Positions 1-12,627 of a DNA stretch of 64,000 bases are shown in pieces (positions within the stretch are counted from its first letter, which is position 1; each line of letters opens with the position of its first letter). The notes beneath the pieces are model-generated. The model did no database searches. It was not told the origin of the DNA and was given only the letters and a program-made list of their open reading frames with translations. Source of the DNA: Dasypus novemcinctus (lineage: Eukaryota; Chordata; Mammalia; Cingulata; Dasypodidae). The stretch spans positions 25,493,652 through 25,557,651 of the forward strand of contig NC_080702.1 in assembly GCF_030445035.2 (NCBI RefSeq). The letters run 5' to 3'. Made by a program: the position numbers and the translations under genes.

Positions 1-490
1 TCTTGTGTTGAACCACCCTTGCATATCTGGGATAAAAACCACTTGACTGTGATGTATAATTATTTTAATGTGCTGTTGGTTTCAATTAGAAAGTTTTTGG
101 TTTTTTTGGGATTTCTGCATCTACATTCATTAGACATATTGGTCTGTAATTTTCTTTATTCATAATATCTTTATGTGGCATTGGTATTAGGGTTACATCA
201 GTTTCATAGAATGAGTTTGGTCATGTTCCCTCCTGTTTAAGTTTTTTTCAGAGAGTTTATGAAAGATCAGTATTAAGTTCAGTAGAATTCACCTGTGATG
301 CCATCTGGTCATGGGCTTTTCATTTCTGTGAGTTTTTTTAATGATTGCTTCCATTTCTTTAGTTGTGTTTGGTATGTTGACACCTTCTACTTCTTCTAGG
401 GCTAATTTAGGTTGTTGTTTTTTTTTTAATTTGTCCACCACAGCTACCTTGTCTAGTTTGATGGCAAACAATTGTTCCTGATATCCTCTT
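1..490 (-). mobile_element. LINE-1 ORF2 fragment (reverse transcriptase region)
   Basis: Read on the minus strand this is L1 ORF2 around the fingers/palm of reverse transcriptase. The same text recurs in the other minus-strand L1 copies near 11.4, 43.6, 57.8 and 63.2 kb (for example the stretch reading TTGAACCA(C/T)CCTTGCATA on the plus strand). No frame is open for more than about 60 codons. It enters from outside the window and ends near 490 in a T-rich tract. Confidence 0.85.
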
Positions 491-1330
491 CATTTTTTTT
501 TTTTACTTTTTTCAAATTGAAGTTTATCACCCATATATGAACATCCATAAACAAGTTTAGAGTATAAGTTGTGAACTTACAAAACAAACATGCCTATCAT
601 CATACAGGACTGCTATACATTACCCCAACACCAACACCTTTCATTGTTGTTAAACATTTGACACAAACTATGAAAGAGCATGATCAAAACATTACTACTA
701 ACTATAACCAAGATTTTACATTTGGTGTTATTTTCCCCAAACCCACCTGGTTACTGGCACCCTGTTTTCATATTATATACTGTTATAGTTCAGGAGAGAA
801 TGTTCCCACATTTGCTCTGTTGACCATAATACATCTTCCACCACAGGATTCATTGTATTATACCATACCATGCTTATATAGTTCATTTAAAGTGTACACT
901 CAGTGGCTCTCATGTTCATCAGAGTTGTACTGTCATCACCTCAGTCAATTTTAGCATGTATTTCTTACACCAAAAGGAAAAATAATCCCATATCTCTTAT
1001 ACCCCTTATTGTCCCATAGAATTAATATCATTGCTTTCTTGCCATTGCTACAAAAATATTATATTATTGTTAACTGTAATTCATAATTTGTTAGTTGTAA
1101 TTTTTCAATGTATCACCATATTCTTTTCACTTTTAAAGGAAAAACATTCTTATACTATTAACCACAATCTTCATCCACCACCAGAATCACTATGCCCCAC
1201 AGTCCCTATATTATTCTCTAGCTTCCTTTCAATTAAAATATTATATCCACAAAATACCCATTAAGTCATAATCACATTATAAATAAGCAGTATTAGTTAT
1301 ACTCACTATAATGTACTACCATAAATTCTA
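491..1330 (-). mobile_element. AT-rich repeat, probably 3'UTR of an older L1 family
   Basis: It begins with a poly(T)-like tract at about 495-506, as expected for the poly(A) end of a minus-strand retrotransposon. It continues with AT-rich non-coding text of the kind found at the 3' ends of old mammalian L1s (phrases such as AAAGTGTACACTCAGTGGC near 891). The open frames here, including 571-954, are chance frames. The family name is not resolved. Confidence 0.5.
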
Positions 1331-2095
1331 TTCATTTCCACACACCTACAAGAAACCTCATTAAGAACTCTACAGATATCAAAAGCTGGTAGCTGTACAA
1401 CAGTTTCATCCTTGATAGGCTGGGGGCTTCAGGCTCAAACATGCACCCACCATATGGGTGCAACTGAGTCAACTGAGAATTAAAGGCACAGAATAACCTT
1501 AAGAAAGCATGAAACAACTGGATTAAGTGCTACTTGCTATACTTTAGGAAAGCCTAGACTGGGGGAGACATCAAAGAAAAGATGAGAGGTCTTTAAGGTC
1601 TCTTTTTCAGAACATATTTGAATGGATTTATGCTCCCTTCTTAGGCTCCCTGAGCCTATTTTGACTGGGAAGCCAGAGCTGGGAAGGTTGTCTCCAGGGG
1701 AACATTTCTAACAAAATTAGTTCTTCAGGAAATAGTAGTGAGAGAAGAAAAAAGAAGTATTAAATGTATGCATCGGTGAATAAGATAGAAACAGAACAGA
1801 TCATCATTCAGGGAGGAGGAACAGCAGAACCTTTAGCAAAAAGCCAACTAATAACAAAGTCATAGGGTAAAGAGAGAAACTGAACACAAAATAAACATAT
1901 AAAAAATCAGATTCCTAGACACCAACACAAAAGTTCGTCATACTAAGAAATAGGAATATATGACCCAGTCAAAGGAAGAAATTAAACCCTCATATAAAAC
2001 AGGATTTGAGACAACTAATCACAGAAATCCAAACAAATCTCCTTAATAAATTCAATGTGATGGCTAAGGAAATCAGGGTATTAAGAAGACACAGT
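1331..2095 (+). mobile_element. Old LINE-1 5' region and start of ORF1
   Basis: The last 150 bases (around 1940-2095) match the start of ORF1 in the old L1 at 39.1-39.3 kb: GGATTTGAGACAACTAATCA followed by ...AAGGATATTAAGAAGACAC-like text. The preceding 600 bases are inferred to be its 5'UTR or leader. It stops abruptly at 2095 where a younger L1 5'UTR begins. Confidence 0.5.
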
Positions 2096-4005
2096 GGGGA
2101 GAGAGGGGCAAGATGGCATCAGATTAAGTGCACACTCATCTCTCTCATGAAAAACAGCTGAGTGGGGGTAAAATTCTATCCAAGTGAGCTGTTTTGGGAA
2201 CCAACAAAGCAGGAGGCATCAGGGCAGCGATCTGGAGAGAACCTGACAAAAAGATTGATTGCTCCAGTTAAAACCATGAGTTTTGGTGCCTGAGGTTGGA
2301 GCTGTGTGATGGCCAAGCCCCACCCTCAGGACAGGAAGCTGCAGCAAGCAACTCTCACTGTTACCCAGTCAGAGGAGGCATAATCCAAGAGTGGGAGGGT
2401 TCTGGTGAAGGGTGGAGAGGGGTTTCCTCTATGTGCATTGGATTGCTTGGATCCCCTTTTTGAGCTTTGAGGAGCATATGAGCTGGCTTGAGGAGACACT
2501 CAGAAGAGCAGAGATGTGAATCTGCTGAGGCAGCCTCGTTTACCTAACCATCCTGAGATAGGGAAATTTGGCCTGGGAGAAGGTGGAGTTAGGCAATTAA
2601 CTAGTCTGGTGGTGAAAAATATCAAAATTTAAACTCTGCTCAGGGAGGGGAACAGAAGGTAGTGCTTAATAAGCTTCCAAGAGCATATTTAAAGTTCCCT
2701 GCAAGGAGTGGGTGCTCTTGAAGAGAGTTGAGAGTTCTTTTTTTCTGTAGTGAATTAAGTAACCATGGTCCCATTTGAATTTCAAAAGGGAATTCTCACA
2801 CAGGCTATTGTGGCCTGCTGCCCTGAAAATAAAGCAATAAGAATAGAAAGAGGAAAGGATAGATTCTTAATTAGCAGGAATTTACACAGTTGCTAAGAGT
2901 TAATCATGCTGGAGGGAAACTGACTCAATACCTTTCTGAAGAGCTAATCAACCCAACAAGAAAGTTAGGCTCAGTGGAGCAATTTCCACCTTGAATATAC
3001 AAAGTCCCTAGTTTGATCCCTGGCTCCTCTTAGAGTAGTGACCCACCGAGATATTAAACATCTAGCTGATACCTTAAGAAACGGAAAACATAGACATTAT
3101 TCTTGTATTAGCTTCTCTTAGTTCTCTTATTGTGGCTAAAAAATGGTTACTTTTGTAACCACTAAAATCCACTTCAAAATCTGCAGTGGGAAGCCTGCAG
3201 GGTAATTGGTTGATAAACATCGCAGCCTGAGTAGCTCCACAGGTACTTAAGAGGGAAGTTTGTTTTTCCTTAGTGTTTGGTTGACTGCATGCTTGTGGGG
3301 TTTTTTCCTTGTCTTTCTTTCCTCTTTATCCACCTCCCCCCCCTTTTTTTAAATTAGGTGCTGGCAGCTTATTTCTTGTTTGCTGAGTTTCCTCTTCCTG
3401 GATTTCCTCTTTTCTATGTATACTGGCTTTGGCTACAATACTATCTCTTTTACTTCCTACATCTTTCTATCTTCCTCTTTCTGTTGTTGCTCTTACATTC
3501 CACCTCTCTTTGTTTAGTCCCAATTTTTCTTGTTTTTTTTTTAAATTTCAAACTCTTCTATTATGTTTCCTATCTTTTATTAATTCTTTCTCTTTTTGTC
3601 CTTTCTTTTCACTTTCCCTCTCTGCTCATCACTCTGTCCTTTTAATCCATTTTATATACTTCTCCATATTTGGTGTCACATTTCATTGTAGGTCCTCCAC
3701 TTTTTTATTCTTCTAAATCTACACTGCTTACATGAGTTAAATATTCATTCCTCTGCTAGCATTTACTATCATTATTACTATTATCCCTTTTATTTTCTTA
3801 CATCTTACTTTCCCTAACCCTAATATTTTCATTCAAGGGAACTTAGACAACAACAAGGAAATAAAATAAGAAGAACAAAATGTCAAAGAGAAAATGCACC
3901 AAAACAGCAACCAAATAAACCCTAGACTAGAGGGAGAAGTTAATGAACTGAGTGAAGCCATCAGGATAAAAAGATGACCAGATAGAAAGAAAAATTACAA
4001 GCCAT

Positions 4006-4809
4006 ATGAAGAAACAGGAAGACATGGCCAAGCCCAATGGAAAAACTAAAAACCAGGAAGAGAAGCAGAACATCAAACAACTAATCAAAGCTGTCCAAAC
4101 AAATATCATAGACCAACTTAATGAAGTGAAGAAAGAGATTAAGGATATTAAGAAAACACTGGGAAAGCATACTAAAGGAATTGTAATCCTACATAAAAAG
4201 ATAACAGATAAGATGGTGATGAGTGGCACAATCCAAAAGTCAAAAACACACTTTCAGCAAATAACAGCAGGTTTGAACAGGCAGAGGAAAGAATTAGTGA
4301 TGTGGAATAAAGTACCTCTGAAATCAAATAGCTAGTAGAACAGATATATAAAAAGGTAGAAAAAAATCCAGAAGGGACTTAGGGATTTGAATGACAACAC
4401 AAAACATGCAAACATATGTATTATAGACATTCCAGAAGGAGAGGAGAAGGGAAAGCAGACAGAAGGGGAGGAAATAAGGACTGAAAACTTCCCAACACTA
4501 TTGAGGGAGATGGATGTACATATCCAGAAAGCACAGCACACCCCAAACAGTATAAATTCCAATAGGCCTACTCCAAGACATATACTTGCCCAAATTACCC
4601 AATGCTCAAAACAAAGAGAAAATACTGAAGGAAGCAAGAGAAAAGAGAACCTTCACATACAAGGGAAGCTCAATAAGATTAAGTGCTGATTTCTCATCTG
4701 AAAACATGGAGGTAAGAAGGCAATGGTATAACATAGTCGAGGTACTAAAAGAAAAAACTTCAAGCCAAGAATTATCTATATAACAATGCTGGCATTAAAA
4801 AATGATGGA
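4006..4809 (+). pseudogene. L1 ORF1 pseudogene (RNA-binding chaperone), broken
   Basis: ORF1p is the trimeric nucleic-acid chaperone of the L1 ribonucleoprotein. The first frame (4006-4335, 109 codons) has a charged N-terminus and a coiled-coil-like stretch (IKQLIKAVQTNIIDQLNEV...). Frames at 4387-4689 and 4586-4783 carry pieces of the RRM and C-terminal domains, including NRPTPRHIL and RLSADFSSE, which recur in the other ORF1 copies here. At least two frame changes and a stop break it, and a later insertion at 4810 removes the end, which continues at 5474-5526. Non-functional. Confidence 0.8.
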
Positions 4810-5473
4810 TATTGAGCATCTTCATCAATCTGTTAGCCTACCTGGGTAAGTCCAATGAACCAGAGAGTAGGAGTTGCAACTCTGCAGGGAACCAAGAGTG
4901 CCTACAATTGCAAGCAGGAGAATCACATCCATCAACCATGTGGAATCTAAGCCCCCTCTTTATATAGAGGTGGAGTGGACATCACCATCCCAGGGTTCAC
5001 AGGATGGAGAAATAAAATATGGATTAGAGTAGGCTTGCTGGTATTTTACTATAGAACTATTATGACTAGTAATGGAAGAAGTTGTAGCATTAATGTGGAG
5101 AAAGTGGCCACAGTATTTGCTGAGGGCAGGGAGAGGGAAGAAGAGATGTGATGTGGGGGCATTTTTGGGGCTTGGAGTTGTCCTAAATGATATTGCAGGG
5201 ACAGATGCTGGACATTATATATGCTGCTGTAACCCACTGAATGTACTGGGGGAGAGTGTAAACTACAATGCAAACTATAATCCATGCAGTGCAGCAGTGC
5301 TCCAAAATGTATTCACCAAATGCAATGAACGTGCCACAATGATGACAGAGGTTGTTGATGTGGGAGGAGTGGGGGGGTGGAGGGTGGGGTATATGGGTAC
5401 CTCATATATTTTTTAATGTAACATTTTTGTGATCTATGTATCTACAAAAAATACAATTAAAAATATATTTTTT
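4810..5473 (+). mobile_element. 5'-truncated L1 insertion consisting only of 3'UTR
   Basis: This is the last part of the long L1 3'UTR seen complete at 52118-54920, ending in a G-rich tract (about 5367-5395) and an A-rich tail. It is flanked by a 12-bp target-site duplication with one mismatch: AAAAATGATGGA at 4798-4809 and AAAAATGGTGGA at 5474-5485. The interrupted ORF1 text continues directly after the second copy. Confidence 0.85.
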
Positions 5474-5527
5474 AAAAATGGTGGAGAGTTCAAAATATTT
5501 ACAGATAAACAGAAACTAAGAAAGTAT

Positions 5528-5758
5528 GTGTATTAGTCAGGGTTCTCTAGAGAAACAGAATCAACAGGAAGTATGTGTCAATAGTATGCAATTCTATAAA
5601 AGTCTTTCAAACAACTGTGGTGATGCACAAGTCCATTTCCACAGGCAAGCTGCAATCAGGGGCTGCAATGAAAGTCCAATGAAGGTTCTTGATGAGTTCT
5701 GGGAAATGTTGGCTCTCCAAAGATGACCTGGGAAATTCTCAATGTCTTAAAAGACCCA
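5528..5758 (-). mobile_element. ERVL-type LTR fragment (MLT2-like)
   Basis: It begins TGTATTAGTCAGGGTTCTCT at 5529 and runs parallel to the fuller copy at 13998-14435 (GAAACAGAATCAACAGGA, CACAAGTCC, AAAGTCCAATGAAGGTTCTTG). Orientation is inferred from remembered ERVL LTRs, where this text is the reverse complement. It is cut at about 5758 by the poly(T) of the next L1. Confidence 0.6.
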
Positions 5759-5764
5759 ATGTCT

Positions 5765-8700
5765 TCTTTTTTTTTTTTTTATACTACACAAAGTTTTTTA
5801 TTTCTTTTGGTGTGCATTTTGCTTTTATTTTTTTTATTATTAATTCAATTTTTTAAAATATTACATTCAAAAAAATATGAGGTCCCCATGCACTCCCCAC
5901 CTCCCCCACCCTGCCACTCCCTCCACAGCAACATTCTCCCCCATCATCATGACACATCCATTGCATTTGGTGAATATGTCTCTGAGCATCGCTGCACCTC
6001 ATAGTCAATGGTCCACATCATAGCCCACACTTTCCCACGTTCCATCCACTGGGCCATGGGTGGATCTACAATGTCCAGTAATTGTCCCTGCAGCACCACC
6101 CAGGACCACTCCAAGTCCCGAAAATGCCTCCACATCTCATCTCTTCCTTCCATTCCCCACACCCAGCAGGCACCATGGCCACTTTTTCCACACCAATGCC
6201 ACATTTTATTCGATTACTAATCACAATAGTTCATGAATAGAATATCAGTAAGTCCACTCTAATTCTTACTTTATTCCTCCATCCTGTGGAACTTGGATTG
6301 GTTGTGTCCATTCCACATCTATGTCAAGAGGGGGCTTAGATTCCACATGGATGCTGGATGCAATCCTCCTGCTTTCAGTTGTAGGCACTCTTGGCTCCAT
6401 GGTGTGGTGGTTGACATTCTTCAATTCCATATTAGCTGAGTGGGGTAAGTCCAATAAACCAGAGCATAGGAGCTGAAGTCTGTTGAGGCTCAGGACCTGG
6501 CTATCATATGGTCAGTCCAGAGATTCAGATCCCCTAGATATATCTTAAACCCCAGCAACAACTACAATTCTGGTAAAGTAACAGGAAAGGCTTGTGAAAA
6601 GAGATCACATCTGAGTCCAGCTCCATCATGCAGAAACACCAACTCCAAAGAAGGGCCAACTGACATGGCAGTGAACTCCATCTGCCAAGACCATAAAACC
6701 TGTGGGTCTCTGTAGCCCTCAGAAGAACCAATACCTGGGGTTGTATCTACTTTATCTGTCTCTGAGACTCTGCTGAGGTGTGCATAAGGGCAATGCCTCT
6801 CATAACCTCCCAGCTCTTTTTGGAGACTCATAGCCATATAAACTCATTTGTCCTTTCCATTTCCCCCTTTGATTCAGGTCAAAAAGCATTTTTAACTCCT
6901 GTTATTATATGTAGACAGGGATATTCTGCTGGTCCGAGTTGAACCTTTTATTCAAGGTCATTTTCTAGTTACATCGTCAGCTGGTACTTGGTAGTGAACC
7001 CTCAGCACCAGAGAGGCTCATCCCCAGGAGTCATGTCCCACACTGGGGGGAAGGCAGTGCATTTACATGCTGAGTTTGCCTTCGAGACTGTCCACATTTG
7101 AGCAACACGGAGGCTCTCAGGAGGGAACTCTTAGGCACACTGCTGCTCTAGGCCTTGTTCTTATTTCAGGTACACAGGCTCACAAGCATAGTCATTGGTA
7201 TCAGGGGCTCACTGTTGGACCATCATTCCTTCCTGGTCCTTGCTGTTGCACCCGGGGGACTGCTGCTGCTCCCCTAGGGACCACGACAGAGCCACCCTGG
7301 CCAGGAACCCAGCACCCCAACCCCCAGCTGTTGTTTTTTATTGTTTCCACTATGAATATATCCAAACATTTCCATGCACCCTGAACACATGCTCTGTATA
7401 ATTCCATGTCAACCATAAGTCCCCTGTCAATAACATCCCACACCAGCATTCCTCTGCTGCCATTGTTGAACCACTCTGTGATCCAAAACTTCCTGAAAAG
7501 TGAAGCCCAATATAATGCCAGGTTCCCTTAATAGTAAAATGGAATATAGCGATGAGTTTAAAGGTTAGATATAGAATACATATTAATTTGGAGAAATTCT
7601 ACATCCTATCTTTTTCTTTTCTTTTTTCTAATAATTAAGCTTATCTTCACAAGAGTTTTAGATCACAGTAATTTATATATACAATATACAGTACTCCCAC
7701 ATATCCAATATAAAACCTTTTCCATTCCACAGCAATAATCTTTTAACATATTCATACCATATTTACTGAAACTGATGTACAGATATTGAGACAATAGCTT
7801 TCAAACAAGGTAACATTTCTGTTTACATTGTGGTTTATACTTTAGGCTATACAGTTTTCTAAATTTTTAGTTATCCTATGTTTTACATTATGATTTACAT
7901 TATTAGTCTATTGGCTCCTATATATTTTTGGTGTAATATTACATGTTTTATATCCATCCTTGTGTACTCTTGTGAAATACTTCTATTGCCATCACAGTTA
8001 CGTTGGTTCCATCTATTCAATACCTATTTCCCCCTCCCCTTAGGGCCCACAGTGACAGTCAATCTTCATTTCTTGAAGAGCCATGTTCAGAGATACTTGC
8101 AACAGTGTTGAGGGCTTGACATGCTCAACTGCCCTAATGCCCTGGGAGCCACCATTTCTCTTGAGAGATACAGTTCCCTCTATTTGATGGCATCAGTCCT
8201 CCCCAGGATGTGGGTATATGTTCACTCTCATTATATGGGTCTCTACCCAATGATATAACCCACTCTGGCAAAATGAGCATTCACATATTCCCTAGGAGTC
8301 TGTCCTACATCAGATTATCCCCTTTAAGTATCTTAAACAGGTAACTTTCCTTATTATATTTTGAAAAGGTTTTCTCAGCATTGTACTCTCAATGAACATC
8401 TGACAAATCTCCTATGTTCATATGTTGCCCCACCCTCCCCCCAATTTCTTGGGCAGTATTACCCATCCACCCATCCCTAGCCCCCCTCAAGCCTGCAAAG
8501 CCCCACCCAAAGGTAACCCTATGCCCCCATTTTATCCCTTCTTTTTACACATACTTATCTCCTGCTTATCATAGATTTCACCCATGTAGATGTCAGCTTA
8601 CATCCTTCCTCTACCCCCGATTTCCTGTAAGTCTACCTTCCAGTCTCTAGCTCTCTGAGGCAGCTTGCTTATTTCATATCATTGAGGTCATGTAGTATTT

Positions 8701-9775
8701 GTCCTTCAATGCCTGGGGTGCTTCACTCAAAATAAGGTTCTCAAGATTCATCCATGTTATCACGTGTGTTTGTAGTGTATTTGTTCTTAAAGCCAAGTAG
8801 TATTCCATTGTATGTATATACCACATTTTATTTATCCATTCATCTGTTGATGGGCATTTGAGTTGATTCCAACTTTTGGCGATAGTGAACAAAGCTGCTA
8901 TGAACATTGGTGTGCATACATTGGTTTGTGTCCTTGTTTTCAGTTCTGCTGAGTATATACCCAGCAGTGGAATAGCTGGTTCATATGGCAAAGCTATGGT
9001 TAGTTTTTTGAGAAACTGCCAAACTGTCGTCCAGAATCATTGGATCCTTCTGCATTCCCACCAGCAGTGGATGAGTGTTCCCATTTCTCCACATCCTCAC
9101 CAGCATTTGTAGTCTTCTGTTTTTTTCATAGCTGCCAATCTTATGAGAGTAAGATGGTATCTCATTGTAGTTTTGATTTGCATTTCCCTGATAGCTAGAG
9201 ATTTGGAGCATTTTTTCATGGGCTTTTTAGCCATTTGTATTTCTTCTTTGGAGAAGTGTCTGTTTAAATCTTTTTCCCATTTTTTAAATGGATTGTTCAT
9301 CTTTTTATTTTCAAGATATAGGAGTTCTTTATATATGCAAGTTATAAGTCTCTTATCCGATATATGGTTACCAAATCCAAATAGTTTCTCCCATTGTGTA
9401 GGTTCCCTTTTTACTTTCTTGACAAACTCCTTTGAGGTGCAGAAGGCTTTAATTTTGAGGAAGTTCCATTTATTTTTTCTTTGGCTGCTTGTGCTTTTGG
9501 TGTGAAGTTCATGAAGCCATTTCCTATTACAAGCTTTTGTAGATGTTTCCCTACACTGCTTTCAAAAGTTTTTATGGTCTTGGCTCTTATATTTAGGTCT
9601 TTGATCCATCTTGAGTTGATCTTTGTATAAGGTGTGAGATGGTAATCCTTTTTCATTCTTTTACATATGGATATGCAGTTCTCCAGGCACCATTTGTTGA
9701 ATAGGCCATTCTCTCCCAGTTGAGAGGGTTTGGTGGTTTTATCGAATATTATATGGCTATATATATGAGGTTCTT
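5765..9775 (-). mobile_element. LINE-1, 5'-truncated, with complete long 3'UTR
   Basis: The poly(A) end appears as poly(T) at about 5765-5780. The 3'UTR occupies 5780-8673 (about 2.9 kb) and the C-terminal third of ORF2 lies at 8674-9775, where the element is truncated. The 3'UTR is colinear with those at 49.5-51.5/55.0-55.7 kb (minus) and 52.1-54.9 kb (plus). The two flanks (LTR on the left, old L1 5' region on the right) are not parts of one continuous element, so the site was rearranged. Confidence 0.85.
8674..9775 (-). pseudogene. L1 ORF2 C-terminal fragment
   Basis: ORF2p is the L1 endonuclease/reverse transcriptase; only the region C-terminal to the RT core is here. The minus-strand frame ending at 8674 carries the shared C-terminus (PYEPAIPLLGIYSAELKTRT through ALKDKYYMTSMI). 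Further frames at 8981-9211, 9097-9300 and 9411-9656 carry upstream pieces ([24 protein letters not shown]-like text). Frameshifts separate them. No catalytic domain remains. Confidence 0.85.
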
Positions 9776-11085
9776 CTTAATATCTTTTATCTCTTTAGTC
9801 ATGTTTTCTTTCAGTTCTTTGAATTGATTTAGGAGATTTGTATGATTATCATTAATTAGTTGTCTTAAATCCTGTATTTTCAGGATATTTTATTTGTTCC
9901 TTTAGCTGGGCCATCTCTTCCTGTTTCCTAGGATGGCTTGTAATTTTTTGCTGATGTCTAGGGATCTAAATATGTTGGTGAATTTACTCTGATGACCAAT
10001 TTCTCTCTCTTGCCTATTGTTTGTTTGTTTTTTTCACAGCTCTTCTTTGGTATTTGGTTAAAGTTATTCTCAGTATTAAAAATTTCCAGGGAAGCAGACT
10101 TGGCCCAATGAATAGGGCACCCACCTACCACATGGGAGGTCTGCGTTTCAAACCCTGGGCCTCCTTGACCCATGTGGAGTTGGCCCATGTGCAGTGCTGA
10201 TGCACACAAGGAGTGCCATGCCACACAGGAGTGTCCCCCACATAGGGGAGCCCCACACACAAGGAATGCACCCCATAAGGAGAGTTGCCCATCATGAAAG
10301 AAAGTGCAGCCTGCCCAAGCATGGTGCCACACACACAGAGAGCTGACGTAACAAGATGATACAGCAAAAAGAAACACAGATCCCCAGTGCTGCTGATAAG
10401 GATAGAAGTGGTCACAGAAGAACACACAGTGAATGGACACAGAGAGCAGACAACGGGGGGGGGGGGGATAAATATAAAAAATAAAATAAATATATATAAA
10501 AAATTTCCCAGCTTAAGTTATCAAAATTGTGCCTTGGACTTTTATGGGGCACAAATTTTCTCCCAGGAATTAGGACACAGATAAAATCAAAAGCAATGTT
10601 GGTCATGCAATTTCCAGACTGGTCAGCAGAATGGCACTCATTGGCACACCTTTCCATAGTAGTTTTTCAACCTTTGTATTTCTGTGTTTTGATCTGGCCA
10701 GAGCAGTGATTCAAAGCAGGCTCTGCTGGCTGAATTCACTGAACAATGCCCCTTCTGACTTCTCTTCCCTTTTTCCTTATAATAGCTGACAAGGATGAAG
10801 ATGCATATGTCCCTTTTGGTCAGCTACAGTGAGCCAGGGATTTTATTCAGGTCTCTGACAACAATGGAATGTGGTTCCTGGCCACTGCTGGGGTTTAGTA
10901 ACTCACATTTGTTGTTTCAGGTTCTTCATCTCTCTGTGCCTCATCCTCCTGGTAGTTCTGAAGCACCATCTTTGTCTGTTGACCCCCAAAGAAGGTCCCT
11001 TGGAGAGCTTTTCACTTTTTCTCCACTGTTTTTGTGAGTGTTCAGCTCTGCCTGCCTAATCTGATGCCATCTTCCCACAATTCTT
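9776..11085 (-). mobile_element. Old LINE-1 5' region (ORF1 N-terminus and 5'UTR)
   Basis: On the minus strand, 11085 to about 10550 is a 5'UTR starting with an AAGATGGCATCAGATTAGG-like leader (plus-strand GATGCCATCTTCC near 11062). From about 10085 down to 9776 it reads the ORF1 N-terminal coiled-coil region. A DAS-SINE interrupts it at 10089-10499. No long frame is open. Confidence 0.65.
10089..10499 (+). mobile_element. DAS-SINE (tRNA-derived, xenarthran)
   Basis: A tRNA-like head (GAAGCAGACTTGGCCCAATG, with a box A-like TTGGCCCAATGAATAGGGC and a box B-like GTTTCAAACCC) leads into the DAS body. A G-run at about 10456-10467 and an ATAAATATAAAAAATAAA tail end it. Near-matching flanks AAAAATTTCC (about 10079) and AAAAAATTTCCC (about 10498) look like a target duplication. 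These SINEs are transcribed by RNA polymerase III and mobilised by L1. Confidence 0.9.
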
Positions 11086-12195
11086 AGATGTTTTTTATTT
11101 CTTTTTCTTGCCTAACTTCTCTATCTAGAACTTCCATTACAATGTTGCATAACAGTGGTGACAGTTAGAATCCTTGTCTTGTTCTTGATCTTAGAGAAGG
11201 AACTTTAAATCTTTCACCCTTTAGTATGATATAGCTGTGAGTTTTTCATATAGGCCCTTTATCATGTTGAGAAAGTTTCCTTTTCTTCTATTTTTCTATG
11301 TGTTTTATCAATAAGAAATGCTGGATTTTATCAAATACCTTTTCTGCATCAATGGAGACAATTGTTTTTCTCTTTGTTTTGTCAATGTGGTATATTACAT
11401 TAACTGAATTCCTTATGCTGTTCTACCCTTGCATACCTGTTATAAAATCTACTTGACCACAGTGTATCTTTTTTTAAATATGCTGTGGTGTTGATTTGCT
11501 GCTATTCTATTGAGGATTTTTGTATCTATATTCATTAGAGAAATTGGTCTGTAATTTTCATTTCTTGTACTGTCTTTATTTTGCTTTCGTATTAAGGTGA
11601 TGGGTTCACTGAATGAGCTAGGTACTGTTCATCCTCTTCAAATTTGTGGAAGATTTTGAGCAGGATTGGTATTCATTCTTCTTGGAATGACTGATTGAAT
11701 TTATCTGTGAAAACATCTGGTCCTGGGACTTATTTGTTGGTAACTTTTTCATGACTGATTCAATCTCTTTGCTTGTTATGACATATTGAGATCTTCTATT
11801 TCTTATTGAGTTAGTGTAGGCTGTTCATGTGTTTCTAGGAATTTGTCGATATCACTTAGGTTGATTAATTCATTAACATTCAGTTGATCATAATGTCCTC
11901 TTTTGATCTTTTTCATTTCTGCAGGGTCAGTAGTTATGTTCCCCTCTCATTTTTTATATACTTGGATTATCTTTTTTCTTTGTCAGTCTATTTAAAGATT
12001 TATGAGCTTTTTAATTTTTTCCAAGGGACAACTTTTGCTTCATTAGTTCTATTGCTTTTTATTCTCAGCTTCATTCTTTCTGCCCTAATCTTTGTTACTT
12101 CTTTTTAATTTGGGATTAGTTTGTTATTTTTTTCCTATTTCCTCCAGTTTGAAGCTGGGTCTTTGATTTTGTCTCCTTTTAAAATGTAAGGTTTT

Positions 12196-12627
12196 GGAAG
12201 TGGACTTGGCCCAATGAATAGGGCGTCTGTCTACCACATGGGAGGTCCATAGTCCAAACCCTGGGCCTCCTTGACAAATGTGGAGCTGGCCCACATGCAG
12301 TGCTGATGCACGCAAGGAGTGATGTGCCACACAGTGGTGTCCCCTGCATGGGCGAGCCCCATGCGCAAGGAGTGAACCCTGTAAGGAAAGCCACCCAGCG
12401 TGAAAAAAAGTGCAGCCTGCCCAGGAATGGCACCGCACACATGAAGAGCTTATGTAGCAAGATGACGCAACAAAAAGAGACACAGATTCCCATGCCACTG
12501 ACAACAACAGAAGCAGACAGAAGAACATGCAGCGAATGAACACAGAGAACAGACAACTGGGGGTGGGAGGGGAAGGGGAGAGAAATAAATAAAAAATAAA
12601 TCTTTAAAAAATAAAAAATTAAAAAAT
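12196..12627 (+). mobile_element. DAS-SINE with clear target-site duplication
   Basis: Head GGAAGTGGACTTGGCCCAAT at 12196, then the full DAS body, GGGGGTGGGAGGGGAAGGGG and a GAGAAATAAATAAAAAATAA tail. Flanks AAATGTAAGGTTTT at 12182-12195 and 12629-12642 are identical, so insertion into the old L1 ORF2 was by L1-type target-primed reverse transcription. The ORFs crossing it are shadows of the repeat. Confidence 0.93.

Larger units (their letters stand above)
2096..5526 (+). mobile_element. LINE-1, 5' half (5'UTR and ORF1), 3' part missing
   Basis: The element starts with a G-rich leader and CAAGATGGC at 2109-2117, the YY1-type motif that marks L1 5' ends. A 5'UTR of about 1.9 kb follows, including a pyrimidine-rich stretch at 3290-3720, and ORF1 starts near 4006. 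ORF1 is interrupted at 4809/4810 by a 664-bp L1 3'-end insertion and resumes at 5474-5526. ORF2 and the 3'UTR are absent; the copy ends at an LTR fragment at 5528. A second copy of the same 5'UTR type begins at 22367. Confidence 0.8.

Noticed and set aside
571..1264. Two ORFs of 127 and 77 codons
   Set aside because: AT-rich repeat sequence without recognisable protein features or conserved counterpart.
3358..3716. Overlapping 95-codon hydrophobic ORFs
   Set aside because: They lie in the pyrimidine-rich part of an L1 5'UTR; the equivalent region at 23153-23945 gives similar chance frames of Leu/Phe/Ser.
6534..7449. Several ORFs on both strands of L1 3'UTR
   Set aside because: Not conserved as open frames in the other 3'UTR copies; only the 104- and 66-codon frames recur and are reported separately.
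10089..10210. tRNA gene
   Set aside because: The tRNA-like box A and box B text is the head of a DAS-SINE; the same head appears at 12196 and, reversed, before 63732.
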